Of a stretch of 64,000 bases of DNA, positions 10,496 to 19,153 are shown piece after piece. Position 1 is the first letter of the stretch. Each line of letters starts with the position of its first letter. The translations under genes were made by a program, and so were the position numbers. Where the stretch lies: NCBI RefSeq assembly GCF_009295635.1, contig NZ_WHIW01000003.1:1-64000 (forward strand), in the 5' to 3' direction. A model generated the notes under the pieces. It was not told the DNA's origin, made no database searches, and was given only the letters and a program-made list of their open reading frames with translations. Source of the stretch: Alkalilimnicola sp. S0819 (GTDB lineage Bacteria > Pseudomonadota > Gammaproteobacteria > Nitrococcales > WHIW01).

Positions 10496-11053
10496 ATGAC
10501 GCTGGCGCGTTCCGAACAGGCCGAGGCGGTGTTGCGCGCCGCCGAGCTGCTCCACGACGGGGCGGCGGTGGAGTTGGCCATCACCCGCATGGCCGAGCAG
10601 ATCAGCGAGCGCCTGGCGCAGAGCATGCCGCTGGTACTCACCGTCATGGTGGGGGGGCTGATCCCCGCCGGCAAGCTGCTGCCTCAGTTGCGCTTCCCTC
10701 TGGAAATGGACTACATCCACGCCACCCGCTACCGCGGCGAGACCAGTGGCGGCGAACTGCTGTGGCTGGCCCGTCCCCAGGCGCCGCTGGCCGGGCGCAC
10801 CGTGCTGGTGATCGACGACATTCTCGACGAGGGCCACACCCTGGCCGGCATACTCGATGACTGCCGCGCCCAGGGTGCGAAAGAGGTGCTGAGTGCGGTG
10901 CTGGTGGACAAGCGCCACGAGCGGCGTTTCCAGAACCTGCAAGCGGATTTCGTCGGCCTGGAGGTGGACGATCGCTACGTTTTCGGCGCCGGCATGGACT
11001 ACAAGGGGCTGTGCCGGAACCTGCCCGGCATCTACGCCGCCCAGGAGGATTGA
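10496..11053 (+). CDS. hpt: Hypoxanthine-guanine phosphoribosyltransferase
   Basis: This purine salvage enzyme of 185 residues would convert hypoxanthine or guanine plus PRPP to IMP or GMP. The PRPP-binding loop VLVIDDILDEGHTL lies at residues 102-115. MVGGLIPAG supplies the first loop, and VDDRYVFGAGMDYKGLCRN matches the C-terminal base-recognition region of HGPRTs. The product of the next gene generates purine bases or hypoxanthine, so the two form a logical salvage unit; they are separated by 2 bases. Confidence 0.88.
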   Translation: MTLARSEQAEAVLRAAELLHDGAAVELAITRMAEQISERLAQSMPLVLTVMVGGLIPAGKLLPQLRFPLEMDYIHATRYRGETSGGELLWLARPQAPLAGRTVLVIDDILDEGHTLAGILDDCRAQGAKEVLSAVLVDKRHERRFQNLQADFVGLEVDDRYVFGAGMDYKGLCRNLPGIYAAQED

Positions 11054-11055
11054 GC

Positions 11056-11805
11056 GTGACCACGGATACTTCGCTGGCAATCATCGGCGGCACCGGCCTC
11101 ACCCGGCTGCCGGGGCTGGAAATCACCCACCGGGAAGTGGTGCACACGCCCTACGGCGACCCCTCCGGGCCCGTCACCCATGGGGTGTTGCACGGGCGGG
11201 AAGTGATGTTCCTGGCGCGTCACGGTTATGGGCATACCATTCCGCCCCACCGGGTGAACTACCGGGCGAACATCTGGGCGCTCAAGCACCTGAAGGTGGG
11301 CCGGGTGCTGGCCGTGGCCGCCGTGGGGGCGATCCACGAAGCGCTCACCCCGGGCAGCCTCGCCTTTCCCGACCAGATCATCGACTACACCTGGTCGCGC
11401 AAGCATACCTTCTTCGAGGATGATCTGGCCCACGTTACCCACGTGGACCTCACCCACCCCTACGACGAGGAGCTGCGTCGGCGCATGATGGCCGCGGCGG
11501 AGGCGGGCCAGATTCCGTACCAGGGTGCCGGCACCTACGGCGCCACCCAGGGTCCGCGCCTGGAAACCGCCGCCGAGATCCGCCGCCTGCGGCGCGACGG
11601 CTGCGATATGGTCGGCATGACCGGCATGCCCGAAGCGGCCCTGGCCCGGGAGGCGGGCCTGCGCTATGCCGCCTGCGCGGTCAGCGTGAACTGGGCCGCC
11701 GGTCTGCAGGGGGACGAGGTCACCATGGAAGAGATCGAAGGCAATCTCAGCGTGGGGATGGAGCGGGTGAAGACCTTGCTGGGGGCCTTGATTCCGGCGC
11801 TTTGA
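11056..11805 (+). CDS. S-methyl-5'-thioinosine (or thioadenosine) phosphorylase
   Basis: This purine nucleoside phosphorylase family 2 protein has 249 residues. IIGGTGL at the N-terminus is the phosphate-binding loop, RHGYGHTIPPHRVNYRAN is the phosphate/sugar segment, and GATQGPRLETAAEI and MTGMPEAALAREAGL are family signatures. The short form without the adenosine-specific Asp region resembles Pseudomonas methylthioinosine phosphorylase, which fits its place right after hpt. Methylthioadenosine phosphorylase is the alternative. The GTG start is chosen because AGGAG lies just before it. Confidence 0.85.
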   Translation: MTTDTSLAIIGGTGLTRLPGLEITHREVVHTPYGDPSGPVTHGVLHGREVMFLARHGYGHTIPPHRVNYRANIWALKHLKVGRVLAVAAVGAIHEALTPGSLAFPDQIIDYTWSRKHTFFEDDLAHVTHVDLTHPYDEELRRRMMAAAEAGQIPYQGAGTYGATQGPRLETAAEIRRLRRDGCDMVGMTGMPEAALAREAGLRYAACAVSVNWAAGLQGDEVTMEEIEGNLSVGMERVKTLLGALIPAL

Positions 11806-11825
11806 TCCAGGCTCGAATGGGTTTG

Positions 11826-11943
11826 CCGCAGAGACGCGGAGGCGCGAGAAGCGACGCGGAAAAAAGACACGGGGCAGGCGGGCGACAGCCATGGCCTTAT
11901 GGCTGTCGTTGGGTTTTCGCTGCGTACCGCTGCGTCTCTGCGG
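11826..11943. repeat. Inverted repeat enclosing a terminator hairpin
   Basis: A perfect 12-base inverted repeat (CCGCAGAGACGC at 11826-11837, GCGTCTCTGCGG at 11932-11943) flanks about 94 bases. The segment sits in the gap between convergent mtnP-like and imuA genes. It could be a small non-coding palindromic element; no coding capacity is seen inside. Confidence 0.5.
11883..11918 (+). terminator. Terminator hairpin between convergent genes
   Basis: A perfect 10-base stem (CGACAGCCAT/ATGGCTGTCG) with loop GGCCTT is followed by TTGGGTTTT. This fits an intrinsic terminator for the purine-salvage genes. Confidence 0.6.
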
Positions 11944-11955
11944 TGTAATGCCCCC

Positions 11956-12756
11956 CTACCGCCGCCGTCCGCGCCTTGGGGCCCCGCCGGCCAGCGGCAG
12001 GTCCAGCTGCGGCGTGCCCGCCGGCGCAGGCGGTCGGCTCAGCGGCCGCGGGGCGGCACGCCGAGGACGCCGGGCCGGTTTCTCGGCCACCGGCTGCTCC
12101 ACGGCCGGGGCTTCCGTCGCCGGCAGGCGCACATCCCGTTCCAGATCCAGCAGCAGATGCTGCCCGGCGTGGCCGCCACGGCACTTGAGCAGCTGTACCA
12201 AGGTCTTGCCCTTGCGCTCTTCCAGTTGCAGCCGCAGCGCGGCGGGGGAGGGCTGCTCGGCGCTGCGGACATCGCGGAACAGCAGGCTCCAGCTGTTGCC
12301 GGCCTCGGCGGCCAGCTGCAGGCGGCGCAGGCTGCGCTCGTCCAGGCGCCTGGGCCAGGCGAGCACCGCGCCGCAGGTGCCGGCGCGCAGGGCCTGTTCC
12401 ACCGCCCACAGGGCGTCGGACTCGGCCCGCGGATGCACCAGCAGCAGCCGGGACAAGTCCAGCCCGTAGGCGGCCAGCGCCGGGGCGTAGGGAATGTGGG
12501 GCGGGGCGATCAGCGCCACCCAGCGCCCGCGCCGGGTCAGTTCCACCAGCGCGGGCATGAGCAGGCGCAGCTCGCCGATGCCCGATTGCCCGTGCAGGAT
12601 CTCGGTGACCGCCCCCAGCGGCCAGCCGCCGCCGGGCAGGCAGGCGTCCAGGGAGTCAAAGCCGCTGCTCACGTGCTCCAGGCCCGTGTTGCGGGCCGGG
12701 GCATTGGCGCGCCAGATGCCCGGTTGCTGCAGGAGTTCTTCCACGGCGCTGTTCAT
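11956..12756 (-). CDS. imuA: Translesion synthesis-associated protein ImuA (RecA/SulA-like)
   Basis: This 266-residue protein shows the ImuA/SulA-type RecA-like fold: GFDSLDACLPGGGWPLGAVTEI at the start and GIGELRLLMPAL in place of a canonical Walker A. The C-terminal tail from about residue 225 is Arg/Pro-rich and ends in GRRR, probably disordered. ImuA normally works with ImuB and DnaE2 in SOS mutagenesis. Here neither partner follows; the gene ends at a terminator. It lies 60 bases downstream of lexA on the same strand, so it is almost certainly SOS-controlled. A SulA-like division-inhibitor role is the main alternative. Confidence 0.78.
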   Translation of the reverse strand: MNSAVEELLQQPGIWRANAPARNTGLEHVSSGFDSLDACLPGGGWPLGAVTEILHGQSGIGELRLLMPALVELTRRGRWVALIAPPHIPYAPALAAYGLDLSRLLLVHPRAESDALWAVEQALRAGTCGAVLAWPRRLDERSLRRLQLAAEAGNSWSLLFRDVRSAEQPSPAALRLQLEERKGKTLVQLLKCRGGHAGQHLLLDLERDVRLPATEAPAVEQPVAEKPARRPRRAAPRPLSRPPAPAGTPQLDLPLAGGAPRRGRRR

Positions 12757-12816
12757 CGCTACCTCGCTTGCCCCGACCGGGGCGGTGTTTCTTCTTGCCT
12801 GCGGCGAGCCGCTGCC

Positions 12817-13422
12817 TTACATGTTCCGGATCACGCCCACGGCCAGGCCCTCGATGGTGACCGGCTCGCGGCTCAAGTCGACTTCAATCGGGGCGAAATC
12901 CGGGTTCTCCGCCAGCAGCCGCAGCCGCGAGCCCTGGCGTTCGAAGCGCTTGACGGTGACCTCGTCGTCCAGCCGGGCCACCACGATCTGGCCGTTGCGA
13001 GCCTCGTGGCTGCGGTGCACGGCGAGCAGATCGCCGTCGAGAATGCCCGCATCGCGCATGCTCATGCCCCGCACCCGCAGCAGATAATCGGCCGCCGGCT
13101 GGAACAGCTCGGGGGCCAGCGGGCAGTGGCGCTCCACGTGCTCCTGGGCGAGCAGGGGGCTGCCGGCGGCCACCCGGCCGATCACCGGCAGGCCGGGCTC
13201 TTCCGGTTCCTTCTCCAGCAGACGTATGCCCCGGGAAGCGCCGGCCCGCAGCTCGATCATGCCCTTGCGGGCAAGCGCCCGCAGATGCTCCTCGGCGGCA
13301 TTGGCCGAGCGGAAGCCGAGCGTGCGGGCGATTTCCGCCCGGGTGGGCGGGTAGCCGGTATCGGCGATGAAGCCGCGGATCAGCTCCAGTATCTGCTGCT
13401 GCCGGGGGGTGAGCTGTTGCAT
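12817..13422 (-). CDS. lexA: LexA repressor
   Basis: This SOS repressor and self-cleaving serine peptidase has 201 residues. The N-terminal winged helix ([12 protein letters not shown], then [14 protein letters not shown]) binds DNA. The scissile Ala-Gly is in VAAGSP near residue 83. GMSM holds the catalytic serine and VTVKRF the lysine. It is divergent from relA and followed by imuA on the same strand. A perfect LexA box at 13497-13512 lies about 75 bases upstream of the start, giving autoregulation. Confidence 0.96.
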   Translation of the reverse strand: MQQLTPRQQQILELIRGFIADTGYPPTRAEIARTLGFRSANAAEEHLRALARKGMIELRAGASRGIRLLEKEPEEPGLPVIGRVAAGSPLLAQEHVERHCPLAPELFQPAADYLLRVRGMSMRDAGILDGDLLAVHRSHEARNGQIVVARLDDEVTVKRFERQGSRLRLLAENPDFAPIEVDLSREPVTIEGLAVGVIRNM

Positions 13423-13448
13423 GGCTGTCTCCCTGTTTTGGGTTCCGT

Positions 13449-13481
13449 CCCGCAGGCGCGGCTCACGGCCGTGCCTGCGGG
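13449..13481. repeat. Hairpin in the lexA leader, degenerate REP-like copy
   Basis: A 9-base perfect stem (CCCGCAGGC/GCCTGCGGG) encloses GCGGCTCACGGCC, which matches the middle of the dispersed REP-like element. It lies between the LexA box and the lexA start and would sit in the 5' leader of lexA mRNA. Confidence 0.45.
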
Positions 13482-13496
13482 GGAAATCGTCTCGAC

Positions 13497-13512
13497 CTGT
13501 GTATTTATACAG
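13497..13512. promoter_or_regulatory. LexA box (SOS operator)
   Basis: CTGTGTATTTATACAG is an exact match to the gammaproteobacterial consensus CTGT-N8-ACAG, with the usual alternating T/A centre. It lies 74 bases from lexA and 76 bases from relA in their shared divergent gap, so it certainly suits lexA-imuA and may also touch relA. Confidence 0.9.
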
Positions 13513-13588
13513 TGGTGCTGCTGGCTGGGCAAGTGCCGCCGTTCGTGGGGTGATAAACTCCGCCTTTTCCACGGCCACGGGGCTCAGC

Positions 13589-15772
13589 ATGGTCAGCATC
13601 AACAGCCAGGCCCATGAACTGATCAATCGCGGCGAGGTCGGCTTCGAGCAATGGGCGGCGCATCTGCCGGTGCCCCTGCAGGGCGAGGAGCGCACCTTCC
13701 TGCATATGGCCTGGCAGACCGCCGACGCCAGCTACGGCGAGCGCCTGCGCGAGAATGGCGAAATCGCCTTCCGCCATGCCCTGGCGGTGGCCACCATCGT
13801 CGCCGAGCTGCGTCTCGATGTGGAGACCATCGCCGCGGCCCTGCTGAAGGATATTTCCGAGGCTGAACTGGAAGCTCTGCGCCGGCGCTTCGGCACCGCC
13901 TTGCCGGCGCTGGTGGAAGGCACCGGGCGCATGCGCCTGATCGAACAGTTGCCCGAGCACGCCGAGGCCGGCGCCGAGGACCGGGCCGAGCCTTTGCGCA
14001 AGATGCTGTTGGCCATGGCGCGGGATGTGCGGGTGGTGTTCATCACCCTGGCCGAGCGCCTGCAAGAGCTGCGTCTGGCGAAGGGGCTCCCGGAGGACGA
14101 GCGTCGGCGCCTGGGCCAGGAGGTGCGCGATATCTACGCGCCGCTGGCCAACCGCTTGGGTATCTGGCAGCTCAAGTGGGAGCTGGAGGATCTGGCTTTC
14201 CGCTACCTGGAGCCGGCCAATTACAAGCGCATTGCCAAGCAGCTCGCCGAAAAGCGCCGCGACCGCGAGGCCTACATCGCCGAGATCCGCCAGACCCTGC
14301 AGGCCGCCCTGGCGGAGGCCGGTGTCGAGGCTGAGGTCCGAGGCCGGCCCAAGCACCTCTACAGCATCTGGAAGAAGATGCAACGCAAGCAGCTCGACTT
14401 CAACGAGCTCTACGATATCCGCGCGTTGCGGGTGATGGTGCATGACGTGCCCGCCTGCTACGCGGCGCTGGGCGTGGTGCACGGACTGTGGCGGCATATC
14501 CCAAAGGAATTCGACGACTACATCGCCACCCCCAAGGAGAACAATTACCGCTCCCTGCACACCGCGGTGATCGGCCCCGGCGGCATGGCCTTCGAGGTGC
14601 AGATTCGCACCCGGCAGATGCACCAGGAGGCGGAGCTGGGCATCGCCGCCCACTGGCGCTACAAGGAAGGCGGCAGCCGCGATGCGGATTTCGAGCGCAA
14701 GCTCGCCTGGTTGCGCCAGCTGCTGGAGAGCGGCCCGGAGGAGGGCGAGGACCTGCTGGACCGTTTCAAGGGCGAGGTCTTCGAGGACCGGGTCTACGCC
14801 ATCACCCCCAAGGGGCGCATCCTGGACCTGCCCCGGGGCGCGACGGCGCTGGATTTCGCCTACTACATCCACAGTGACATCGGTCATCACTGCCGTGGGG
14901 CGAAGATCAACGGCCGCATGACACCGCTCACCCAGCCGCTGCGCAACGGCGACCAGGTGGAGATCCTCACCCATCCCGCCAGCACCCCCAGCCGCGACTG
15001 GCTCAATCCCAGCCGGGGTTACCTGGGCACCAGCCGTGCCCGGGCCAAGGCCCGGACCTGGTTCCGCCAGCAGGACCACGACAAGAACATCAGCGCCGGT
15101 CGCGCCATTCTGGATCGGGAGCTGCACCGGCTGGGGGTGCAGGATGTGAACCTGGAGCGTCTGGCGCAGAAGAATCCGCGCTTCCCCAAGGTGGATGATT
15201 TTTTGGCCGCCATCGGCCGCCAGGAGATCACCGGCGGACAGATCGCCCAGTACCTGAGCGAGCAGCTGCTGCCCGCGCCGGAGCCCGAGCTGCACACCCG
15301 CCCGCCCAGTCGCAGCGGCCCCGGGGACGATGTGAGCATCTACGGGGTGGGCAACCTGCTCACCCGTCTGGCCCGCTGCTGCCGGCCCGCGCCGGGCGAT
15401 GCCATCGTCGGTTTCATCACCCGCGGCCAGGGGGTGACGGTGCACCGGGGCAACTGCCCGACCCTGCAGCGGCTGCGCGAGAGCGAGGCGGAGCGGTTGA
15501 TCGATGTGAGCTGGAGCCGCCCGGGAGAGCGTCGCTACCCGGTGGAGATTCATGTGCGCGCCCACGACCGCCAAGGCCTGATTCGCGATATCTCCGCCAT
15601 TCTCAGCAACGACCGGATCAATGTGCTGGGCATCAACACGCGCACCGACGCTCGTGAGCATCTGGCGCACATGGATCTGACCGTGGAGATCGAGGACGTG
15701 GCCCAGCTCAGCCGCCTGATGGACCGTATCGGCGCGCTGCGCAACGTCATGGATGTGCGCCGCCGTGGCTGA
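13589..15772 (+). CDS. relA: GTP pyrophosphokinase RelA
   Basis: This ribosome-associated (p)ppGpp synthetase of the stringent response has 727 residues, close to E. coli RelA (744). The HD hydrolase domain is degenerate: the motif around [13 protein letters not shown] lacks the paired His-Asp of SpoT, so it should not hydrolyse ppGpp. The synthetase domain has [13 protein letters not shown] and [19 protein letters not shown], with EFDD being the RelA-type ExDD motif. TGS ([14 protein letters not shown]), zinc-finger/CRD and C-terminal ACT ([10 protein letters not shown]) domains follow. The start ATG at 13589 matches the family N-terminus. Confidence 0.95.
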   Translation: MVSINSQAHELINRGEVGFEQWAAHLPVPLQGEERTFLHMAWQTADASYGERLRENGEIAFRHALAVATIVAELRLDVETIAAALLKDISEAELEALRRRFGTALPALVEGTGRMRLIEQLPEHAEAGAEDRAEPLRKMLLAMARDVRVVFITLAERLQELRLAKGLPEDERRRLGQEVRDIYAPLANRLGIWQLKWELEDLAFRYLEPANYKRIAKQLAEKRRDREAYIAEIRQTLQAALAEAGVEAEVRGRPKHLYSIWKKMQRKQLDFNELYDIRALRVMVHDVPACYAALGVVHGLWRHIPKEFDDYIATPKENNYRSLHTAVIGPGGMAFEVQIRTRQMHQEAELGIAAHWRYKEGGSRDADFERKLAWLRQLLESGPEEGEDLLDRFKGEVFEDRVYAITPKGRILDLPRGATALDFAYYIHSDIGHHCRGAKINGRMTPLTQPLRNGDQVEILTHPASTPSRDWLNPSRGYLGTSRARAKARTWFRQQDHDKNISAGRAILDRELHRLGVQDVNLERLAQKNPRFPKVDDFLAAIGRQEITGGQIAQYLSEQLLPAPEPELHTRPPSRSGPGDDVSIYGVGNLLTRLARCCRPAPGDAIVGFITRGQGVTVHRGNCPTLQRLRESEAERLIDVSWSRPGERRYPVEIHVRAHDRQGLIRDISAILSNDRINVLGINTRTDAREHLAHMDLTVEIEDVAQLSRLMDRIGALRNVMDVRRRG

Positions 15773-15837
15773 GGGCGGCGACGTCGCTCTCATGCTAATC
15801 TGCGCAGCCCCGAGCGAACGGTAATAACAAAGACTCT

Positions 15838-17703
15838 ATGAACAGCCATCTCACCACGGCCCTGATTCTGGTGGCGGTGCTGGGCATCAGCGCCCAGTGG
15901 CTCGCCTGGCGGCTGCGCTGGCCCGCCATCGTGCTGCTTTGCGTGTTCGGCCTGCTGGCGGGCCCGGTATTCGGCTGGATGGTGCCCGCCCGGGACTTGG
16001 GGGAGCTCACCCAGCCGGTGGTGCAGATGTGTGTGGCCATCATCCTCTTCGAGGGCGGCCTGAGCCTGCGCTGGCACGAATTCCGCGTGGCCTCCAGCGG
16101 CGTGCGCCGGTTGTTGTTCCCGGCGCTGCCCTTCAATTGGCTGCTGGGCAGCCTGGCGGCCCACTATATCGGCGGCCTGAGCTGGCCCGTGGCGCTGGTG
16201 TTCGGCGCGATCATCGTGGTCACCGGCCCCACGGTCATCATCCCGCTGCTGCGCAGCGCCGGGCTGCGCCGCCGGCCCGCCTCCTACCTGAAGTGGGAGG
16301 GCATCATCAACGACCCCATCGGTGCGATGCTCGCGGTGCTGGTGTTTCAGTACTTCCATTCCGTGGGCAGCGGTCCGGGCTTTGGCGTGAGCGTGTTCGG
16401 GGGCTTGGCGCTGGGTCTGGGCGTTGGTGTGGCGCTCGGCTGGCTGGGAGCGCAGTTGATTGCGCTGGCCTTCATCCGCCACTGGGTGCCCGAATACCTG
16501 AAGCCTCTGGTGCTGCTGATGGCGGTGTTGCTGAGCTTTCTGCTCAGCAACCAGGTGCAGCACGAGGCGGGGCTGGTGGCGGTGACCGTGTTCGGCATCG
16601 TGCTGGCCAATCGGGGGCTGGCGGATATCGAGGAAGTGCGCCGCTTCAAGGAATATCTCACCGTACTGCTGGTCTCCGCGGTGTTCATCCTGCTCACCGC
16701 CAATATCACCCCCGAGACCCTGCGGCTGCTGGACTGGCGGGCGGCGGCGCTGCTCGCCGCGGTGCTCTTCCTGGTGCGCCCGGCGGCGGTGCTGCTGGCC
16801 ACCGTGCGCAGCGACATGACCTGGCGAGAGCGGCTGCTGGTGGCCTGGATCGCGCCCCGGGGCATCGTCGCCGCGGCGGTGGCCGGTGTGTTCGGCCCCG
16901 AGATGGTGGCCGCCGGCTATGCTCAGGCGGAATTGCTGATGCCCTTGATCTTCGCCCTGGTGCTGCTCACCGTGATCGTGCATGGCTTCTCGCTGGACAA
17001 GCTTGCCCGGGTGCTGGACCTGGCCTCGTCCGAGCGCCGTGGCGTGCTGATCGTCGGCGCCACCCCCTGGAGCGTGGAATTCGCCAGCACCCTTCAGAAG
17101 CTGGACGTGTCGGTGATGGTCGCTGACCCCTCCTGGTCGCGCCTGCGTGGCGCTCGACTGGGGGGGCTGCGCTACTACTACGGCGAGATTCTCTCCGAGG
17201 ACGCCGAGGAGCGACTGGACCTGAGCGACATCGGCTACCTGCTGGCGCTCACCGACAACGACGCCTACAACGCCCTGGTCTGTTCGCGCTTCATCAACAC
17301 CTTCGGCCGCGAGAACGTCTTCCAGCTGCCCACCTCCGTCGAGGAGCAGCCCCGGGAGATGCGCCGCACCCTGAAGGGCCGGGTACTCTATGGGCGAGAC
17401 GCCCGCTACGAGGAACTGCTGCGCCTGCACTACCAGGGCTGGCGCTTCCAGAAGACCCGCTTGACCGAGGACTACCCGGCCGAGAGCTACTTCACCGAGA
17501 TGGATGACAATGCCATGCCGCTCGCCCTGCTGCGGGCCGGGCGCGTGCAGTTTCAGCAGGCGGAATACCCGCTCAAGCCCCAGCCGGGGGATGTGATGCT
17601 GGCCTTTGTCTCACCGAAGATACAGCGGGAACGCCGTGGCCTGGCCGGGGCCGAGGCGGAGCTGGCGCCGGGGGAGGAGCCGAAACCCCGCATGCCGGGG
17701 TGA
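15838..17703 (+). CDS. CPA1-type cation:proton antiporter with C-terminal RCK-like domain
   Basis: This 621-residue inner-membrane protein has about 12-13 hydrophobic segments in residues 1-390. The ion-binding motif is IINDPIGAM near residue 160, and TGPTVIIPLL matches the NhaP/CPA1 core. Residues 400-510 (RRGVLIVGATPWSVEF, then LALTDNDAYNALVCSRF) look like a nucleotide-binding TrkA-N domain, and a further cytosolic region follows. It probably exchanges Na+ or K+ for protons in pH and salt homeostasis. Ion selectivity cannot be read from sequence. It begins 65 bases after relA, with only a weak ribosome-binding site. Confidence 0.87.
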   Translation: MNSHLTTALILVAVLGISAQWLAWRLRWPAIVLLCVFGLLAGPVFGWMVPARDLGELTQPVVQMCVAIILFEGGLSLRWHEFRVASSGVRRLLFPALPFNWLLGSLAAHYIGGLSWPVALVFGAIIVVTGPTVIIPLLRSAGLRRRPASYLKWEGIINDPIGAMLAVLVFQYFHSVGSGPGFGVSVFGGLALGLGVGVALGWLGAQLIALAFIRHWVPEYLKPLVLLMAVLLSFLLSNQVQHEAGLVAVTVFGIVLANRGLADIEEVRRFKEYLTVLLVSAVFILLTANITPETLRLLDWRAAALLAAVLFLVRPAAVLLATVRSDMTWRERLLVAWIAPRGIVAAAVAGVFGPEMVAAGYAQAELLMPLIFALVLLTVIVHGFSLDKLARVLDLASSERRGVLIVGATPWSVEFASTLQKLDVSVMVADPSWSRLRGARLGGLRYYYGEILSEDAEERLDLSDIGYLLALTDNDAYNALVCSRFINTFGRENVFQLPTSVEEQPREMRRTLKGRVLYGRDARYEELLRLHYQGWRFQKTRLTEDYPAESYFTEMDDNAMPLALLRAGRVQFQQAEYPLKPQPGDVMLAFVSPKIQRERRGLAGAEAELAPGEEPKPRMPG

Positions 17704-17763
17704 GCCAGGGCGCATAAGCCCCAGGGCATTCTCGATGCCGCCTTCGGCCGCATCGCGGTTACG

Positions 17764-17803
17764 GGCGGGTGGCACCAGGAGGATTTTGCCGGTACCACCC
17801 GCC
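17764..17803. terminator. Hairpin between convergent antiporter and lipoprotein genes
   Basis: A 13-base stem with one mismatch (GGCGGGTGGCACC against GGTACCACCCGCC) lies in the 163-base gap between two gene ends. There is no clear T run. Confidence 0.4.
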
Positions 17804-17866
17804 GGGCCGGGCGGGCGGGGACCCGGGGTCTTCGCGCCGCCGGCGTTTGTCGGCGTCCCTGGGCCG

Positions 17867-18217
17867 TTATTCCGCCTCCTGCAGGTAGAACGACAACATC
17901 TTCGCCATCTGGCCATCCACGTAAACCCGGCAATAGGGGTCGGCGGTATAGGGCAGCTGCCCGCATGCCACGCTGATGCTGTGGCCCCGGTACTCGCCGC
18001 GCAGGGGGAAGACCGCCGGTGAGCTGAAGGGCAGTGGCGGAGAGTCCTGGCCGCGCAGCGGGCCGTGCACCACCTGCTCGCCGTTGATGAAGATGCGGAC
18101 ATCGGAATGGGCCAGGTCCAGCGCGCCGCTGATGCGCCAGTCGTCGAAGAGGCGGGGTTGGGCGGCGCAGGCAGTCAGCGTAGTGGCGAACAGCAGTACT
18201 ATCATGCGACAGTTCAT
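17867..18217 (-). CDS. Small putative lipoprotein of unknown function
   Basis: This 116-residue protein begins with a typical lipoprotein signal: MNCRMIVLLFATTLTAC, where LTAC is the lipobox (Cys17). The mature part is mixed alpha/beta with two more cysteine-containing stretches (SVACGQLPY, DPYCRVYV) that could form a disulfide. It ends in MLSFYLQEAE. No family was recognised. The start was placed at the ATG that gives a clean signal peptide. A REP-like inverted pair lies upstream. Confidence 0.68.
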   Translation of the reverse strand: MNCRMIVLLFATTLTACAAQPRLFDDWRISGALDLAHSDVRIFINGEQVVHGPLRGQDSPPLPFSSPAVFPLRGEYRGHSISVACGQLPYTADPYCRVYVDGQMAKMLSFYLQEAE

Positions 18218-18244
18218 GGGCACCCCATACTTGTGAACGCTTCC

Positions 18245-18325
18245 CTGCAGAAGCGGCAGGTGGCCGCGATTTCCCTGGCGCGCGCCGGGGGAATAATGCA
18301 TCGCGGCCATGGGCCGCTCCTGCAG
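18245..18325. repeat. Inverted pair of REP-like repeats (REPIN-like)
   Basis: Two 26-base arms at 18245-18270 and 18300-18325 are inverted copies of the same element, differing at only a few positions (left CTGCAGAAGCGGC..., right CTGCAGGAGCGGC... on the opposite strand). A 29-base spacer separates them. The arrangement equals the paired REPs called REPINs in Pseudomonas. It lies between two divergent genes. Confidence 0.65.
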
Positions 18326-18375
18326 TCGGAAGGCGCGACACCTCTGGTTCGGTATACGGTACAGGACGGTTTTCG

Positions 18376-18765
18376 ATGGACTTCTCCATGGCCACGCCGG
18401 CGCTGCTGTTTCCGGCCATCTCCCTGCTGCTGCTCGCCTACACCAACCGCTTTCTGGCCCTCGCCGCACTGATTCGCGATCTGCAGACCCGCTATCGCAG
18501 CCACCGCGACAGTAATCTGCGCGGTCAGATCGACAATCTGCGCCGGCGGGTGCTGTTGATCCGCAATATGCAGGCGGCGGGGGTGGCCAGCCTGCTGCTG
18601 TGCGTGCTGTGCATGTTCCTGCTGTTCGCCGGCCAGGCGCTGATCGCCAAGTATCTCTTCGGCGTCAGCCTGCTGTTGTTGATCATTTCTCTGGGGATCT
18701 CCATACGCGAGATCCAGATCTCGGTGCAGGCGCTGCATCTGCAGTTGTCCGATCTGGAAGAATGA
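18376..18765 (+). CDS. DUF2721 family membrane protein
   Basis: This 129-residue protein has a hydrophobic N-terminus (ALLFPAISLLLLAYTNRFL), a basic amphipathic middle with RDLQTRYR and QIDNLRRR, and two hydrophobic helices at about residues 65-110. The N-terminal PAISLLLLAYTNRF pattern matches DUF2721 proteins, whose role is unknown. The next gene starts 25 bases downstream and may be co-transcribed. Confidence 0.72.
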   Translation: MDFSMATPALLFPAISLLLLAYTNRFLALAALIRDLQTRYRSHRDSNLRGQIDNLRRRVLLIRNMQAAGVASLLLCVLCMFLLFAGQALIAKYLFGVSLLLLIISLGISIREIQISVQALHLQLSDLEE

Positions 18766-18790
18766 GCCGCGCTGCCCCATCCAGCATCGT

Positions 18791-19135
18791 ATGGGTACCG
18801 AGGCGCAGTTGCGGGAGCTCGATCGGTTGGCGAGGTTGCTCGACAGCAGTCTGCGGGTCCCCGGCACCCGTTGGCGTTTCGGGTTGGACGGCTTGATCGG
18901 GTTGATTCCGGGGGCGGGAGATCTGGCCACCGGGGGGCTGAGCGCCTGGATCGTGCTGCGCGCCTGGCGCATGGGAGCGCCGCGCACGGTGCTGTTGCGC
19001 ATGGCCGCCAATGTGGGGTTGGATGTGCTGCTCGGCAGCGTGCCGCTGCTGGGGGACGCGTTTGATTTCTTCTTCAAGGCCAACCGGCGCAACCTGCGCT
19101 TGCTGCGACGACACCTGCAACGCCATGGCGGGTGA
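18791..19135 (+). CDS. DUF4112 domain protein
   Basis: This 114-residue protein carries the family signature GLDGLIGLIPGAGDLATGGLS and the second repeat-like segment VGLDVLLGSVPLLGDAFDFFFKANRRNLRLL. The two hydrophobic GxIPxxGD-type segments probably dip into or cross the membrane. No function is known for the family. It lies in a small-protein run with the DUF2721 gene. Confidence 0.78.
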   Translation: MGTEAQLRELDRLARLLDSSLRVPGTRWRFGLDGLIGLIPGAGDLATGGLSAWIVLRAWRMGAPRTVLLRMAANVGLDVLLGSVPLLGDAFDFFFKANRRNLRLLRRHLQRHGG

Positions 19136-19153
19136 AGGTGCGAGGCGTAGAGC

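Noticed and set aside
13589-15772. Bifunctional SpoT
   Set aside because: The HD hydrolase motif is degenerate and the synthetase carries the RelA-type EFDD motif.
13505-15793. A 762-codon frame antisense to relA
   Set aside because: It is a shadow of relA codon usage and has no recognisable domain.
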